64,000 nt of DNA from a marine gamma proteobacterium HTCC2080. GTDB lineage: Bacteria; Pseudomonadota; Gammaproteobacteria; Pseudomonadales; Halieaceae. Positions 63,023-64,000 of the stretch are shown piece after piece; position 1 is the stretch's first letter, and every line of letters begins with the position of its first letter. The notes beneath the pieces were generated by a model. It was not told the DNA's origin, did not search any database, and saw nothing but the letters and a program-made list of their open reading frames with translations. The stretch covers positions 124,001 to 188,000 of the forward strand of contig AAVV01000002.1 of assembly GCA_000169115.1 (NCBI GenBank). The letters run 5' to 3'. A program made the position numbers and the translations under genes.

Positions 63023-64000
63023 TGTTTTTCCTCGCGAGACTTTGGGATATTGATTCCCAGTAGAGGAGGAATAACGCTACCAGTGAAAACATGAGGTGGG
63101 TGGCAAGCATTGCTCCGGGTCCACTCCCCGACTCCATGAGCGATCGGGCTTGTGTGAGGGCTAAAAAGTAGGTTAAGAATAGCGCTAGCGCAGGCCCTAA
63201 ACGGGCGTACCGCCCTCTCCGTGCGTCGGTTTTACTCAGCGCCAAAGCAATGACAACGCTGACCGGAACCAAAAACGGCAGAGAAATACGCCACCAGAGC
63301 GTAGCGCGTTTTCTCGGATTATCGCTGCTAAGCAGGTCGGCAGTGGGCGTTGCATCGATCCGTGTCGATGCACGTAAGCTGTCGCGCTCTTCGGGGATCA
63401 GCTCACCGAGCCGTTTAAAAGCTACCGCTTCATAAGCGGACTCACCAGGAACACCGCTATAGCGAGTACCTCCTCTCAGCTCGAGGTAGCGCCGGTTCGT
63501 AGCACTGTCGGTAATGATTTCGGCCTCTTGTGCCAATGTGACCTGAGTCGCATCAGTGCCAGACTGTTCCTCGACGACAAAAACATTGTGCATAACACCC
63601 GCTTTATCAATGCGCTCAGTGTAAGTCACTAACTCACCACCACGCTGCGACTTAAACCGGCCCGCAGCCATAAGCTGTAAACCCTCAGCATTCCTCGGGT
63701 TATCTAGTAATCGCTGCGCACGGGCTGAACCCTCGGGCCCCAAGTACATTGTAAGACCCGCAACCAGGCACATGATGAAGAGCCCGGGCACCAGCAGAAA
63801 AACCGCCAGTCGACTAGGGCTTATTCCACAAGCTTTGAGCACCACCATTTCGCTCTCAGCGTACATACGCCCAAGGGACAGGAGGACAGCGATAAAAAGC
63901 GCGAGGGGCAGTATCAGTTCGAAAAAGCTAGGCAGCTTAAAAAGCATAACGGGAAGCAGTACATCTGCAGACAAGCTACCTACTGCCGCTTCAGCGAGAT
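63009..64000 (-). CDS. lptF: LPS export permease LptF, 5'-truncated by window edge
   Basis: Partner of LptG in the LPS transporter. The reading frame stays open to the last base of the window, so the gene begins outside; roughly the first 35-40 residues of some 365 are missing. Visible are LPSFFELILPLALFIAVLLSLGRMYAESEMVVLKACGISPSRL (helices 1-2 and coupling helix), the periplasmic jellyroll (about 100-210 of the visible part) and the last three helices. A TTG at 63974 is not the real start, because the family sequence continues in frame before it (LAEAAVGS). Confidence 0.94.
   Translation of the reverse strand, partial: LAEAAVGSLSADVLLPVMLFKLPSFFELILPLALFIAVLLSLGRMYAESEMVVLKACGISPSRLAVFLLVPGLFIMCLVAGLTMYLGPEGSARAQRLLDNPRNAEGLQLMAAGRFKSQRGGELVTYTERIDKAGVMHNVFVVEEQSGTDATQVTLAQEAEIITDSATNRRYLELRGGTRYSGVPGESAYEAVAFKRLGELIPEERDSLRASTRIDATPTADLLSSDNPRKRATLWWRISLPFLVPVSVVIALALSKTDARRGRYARLGPALALFLTYFLALTQARSLMESGSGPGAMLATHLMFSLVALFLLYWESISQSLARKNNGSL

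Overview
The window looks like chromosome from a gammaproteobacterium, probably marine and close to the Cellvibrionales/Halieaceae. This placement is inferred from gene order and protein resemblance, not from a search. The left end follows the conserved gammaproteobacterial order icd / clpS-clpA / infA-ate-aat-trxB / ftsK-lolA-rarA-crcB-serS. The right end keeps gloB / methyltransferase-rnhA-dnaQ and lptF-lptG. Several core genes start with TTG, and many neighbours overlap by 1-4 bases, so the genome is compact.

Region 1 (1-16.8 kb) is housekeeping: the 3' part of isocitrate dehydrogenase, the N-degron machinery (Aat and Bpt tag proteins, ClpS and ClpA recognise and unfold them), IF-1, thioredoxin reductase, FtsK, LolA, RarA, a fluoride channel, seryl-tRNA synthetase, the tail-specific protease and an outer-membrane beta-barrel protein. 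Region 2 (17-19.8 kb) has an exported ADP-ribosylglycohydrolase-like protein and a Tat-exported lipoprotein amidohydrolase.

Region 3 (20.1-47.3 kb) is the accessory part and the main interest. It is a catabolic locus of five transcription units: SDR, crotonase and MFS; an acetoacetate-decarboxylase-like enzyme; Baeyer-Villiger-type monooxygenase, DJ-1/PfpI protein, DUF3604, sulfatase and AraC regulator; DUF3604, DUF3604, propeller-like protein, DUF1254, FATP-like CoA ligase, double DsbA-like protein and GST-like protein; and TonB receptor with GST. Each of the five has the same promoter layout: a 20-bp element (consensus about TGTCC-NN-ATATGAT) followed after 23-24 bp by a -10 hexamer. This fits one regulon controlled by the AraC-type protein encoded in the locus. 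The enzymes suggest uptake of a hydrophobic, possibly sulfated, ketone-bearing compound, then desulfation, Baeyer-Villiger oxidation, CoA activation and beta-oxidation-like steps. The substrate cannot be read from the sequence. The locus carries signs of rearrangement: a decayed AraC 3' end, a 25-codon leftover of a fourth DUF3604 gene, two near-identical tandem DUF3604 genes, and a ParDE module whose toxin has an in-frame amber codon.

Region 4 (48-52.3 kb) is a sulfur module: persulfide-dioxygenase-like MBL protein, sulfide:quinone oxidoreductase, SulP transporter and a small membrane protein. Region 5 (52.3-64 kb) returns to core functions: SohB, NudC, NhaB, DnaQ, RnhA, a YafS-like methyltransferase, GloB, a His-rich periplasmic protein, a trypsin-like protease, BolA, an RDD pair, and LptG with LptF (cut by the window end). 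I saw no tRNA, rRNA, CRISPR array, insertion sequence or prophage.
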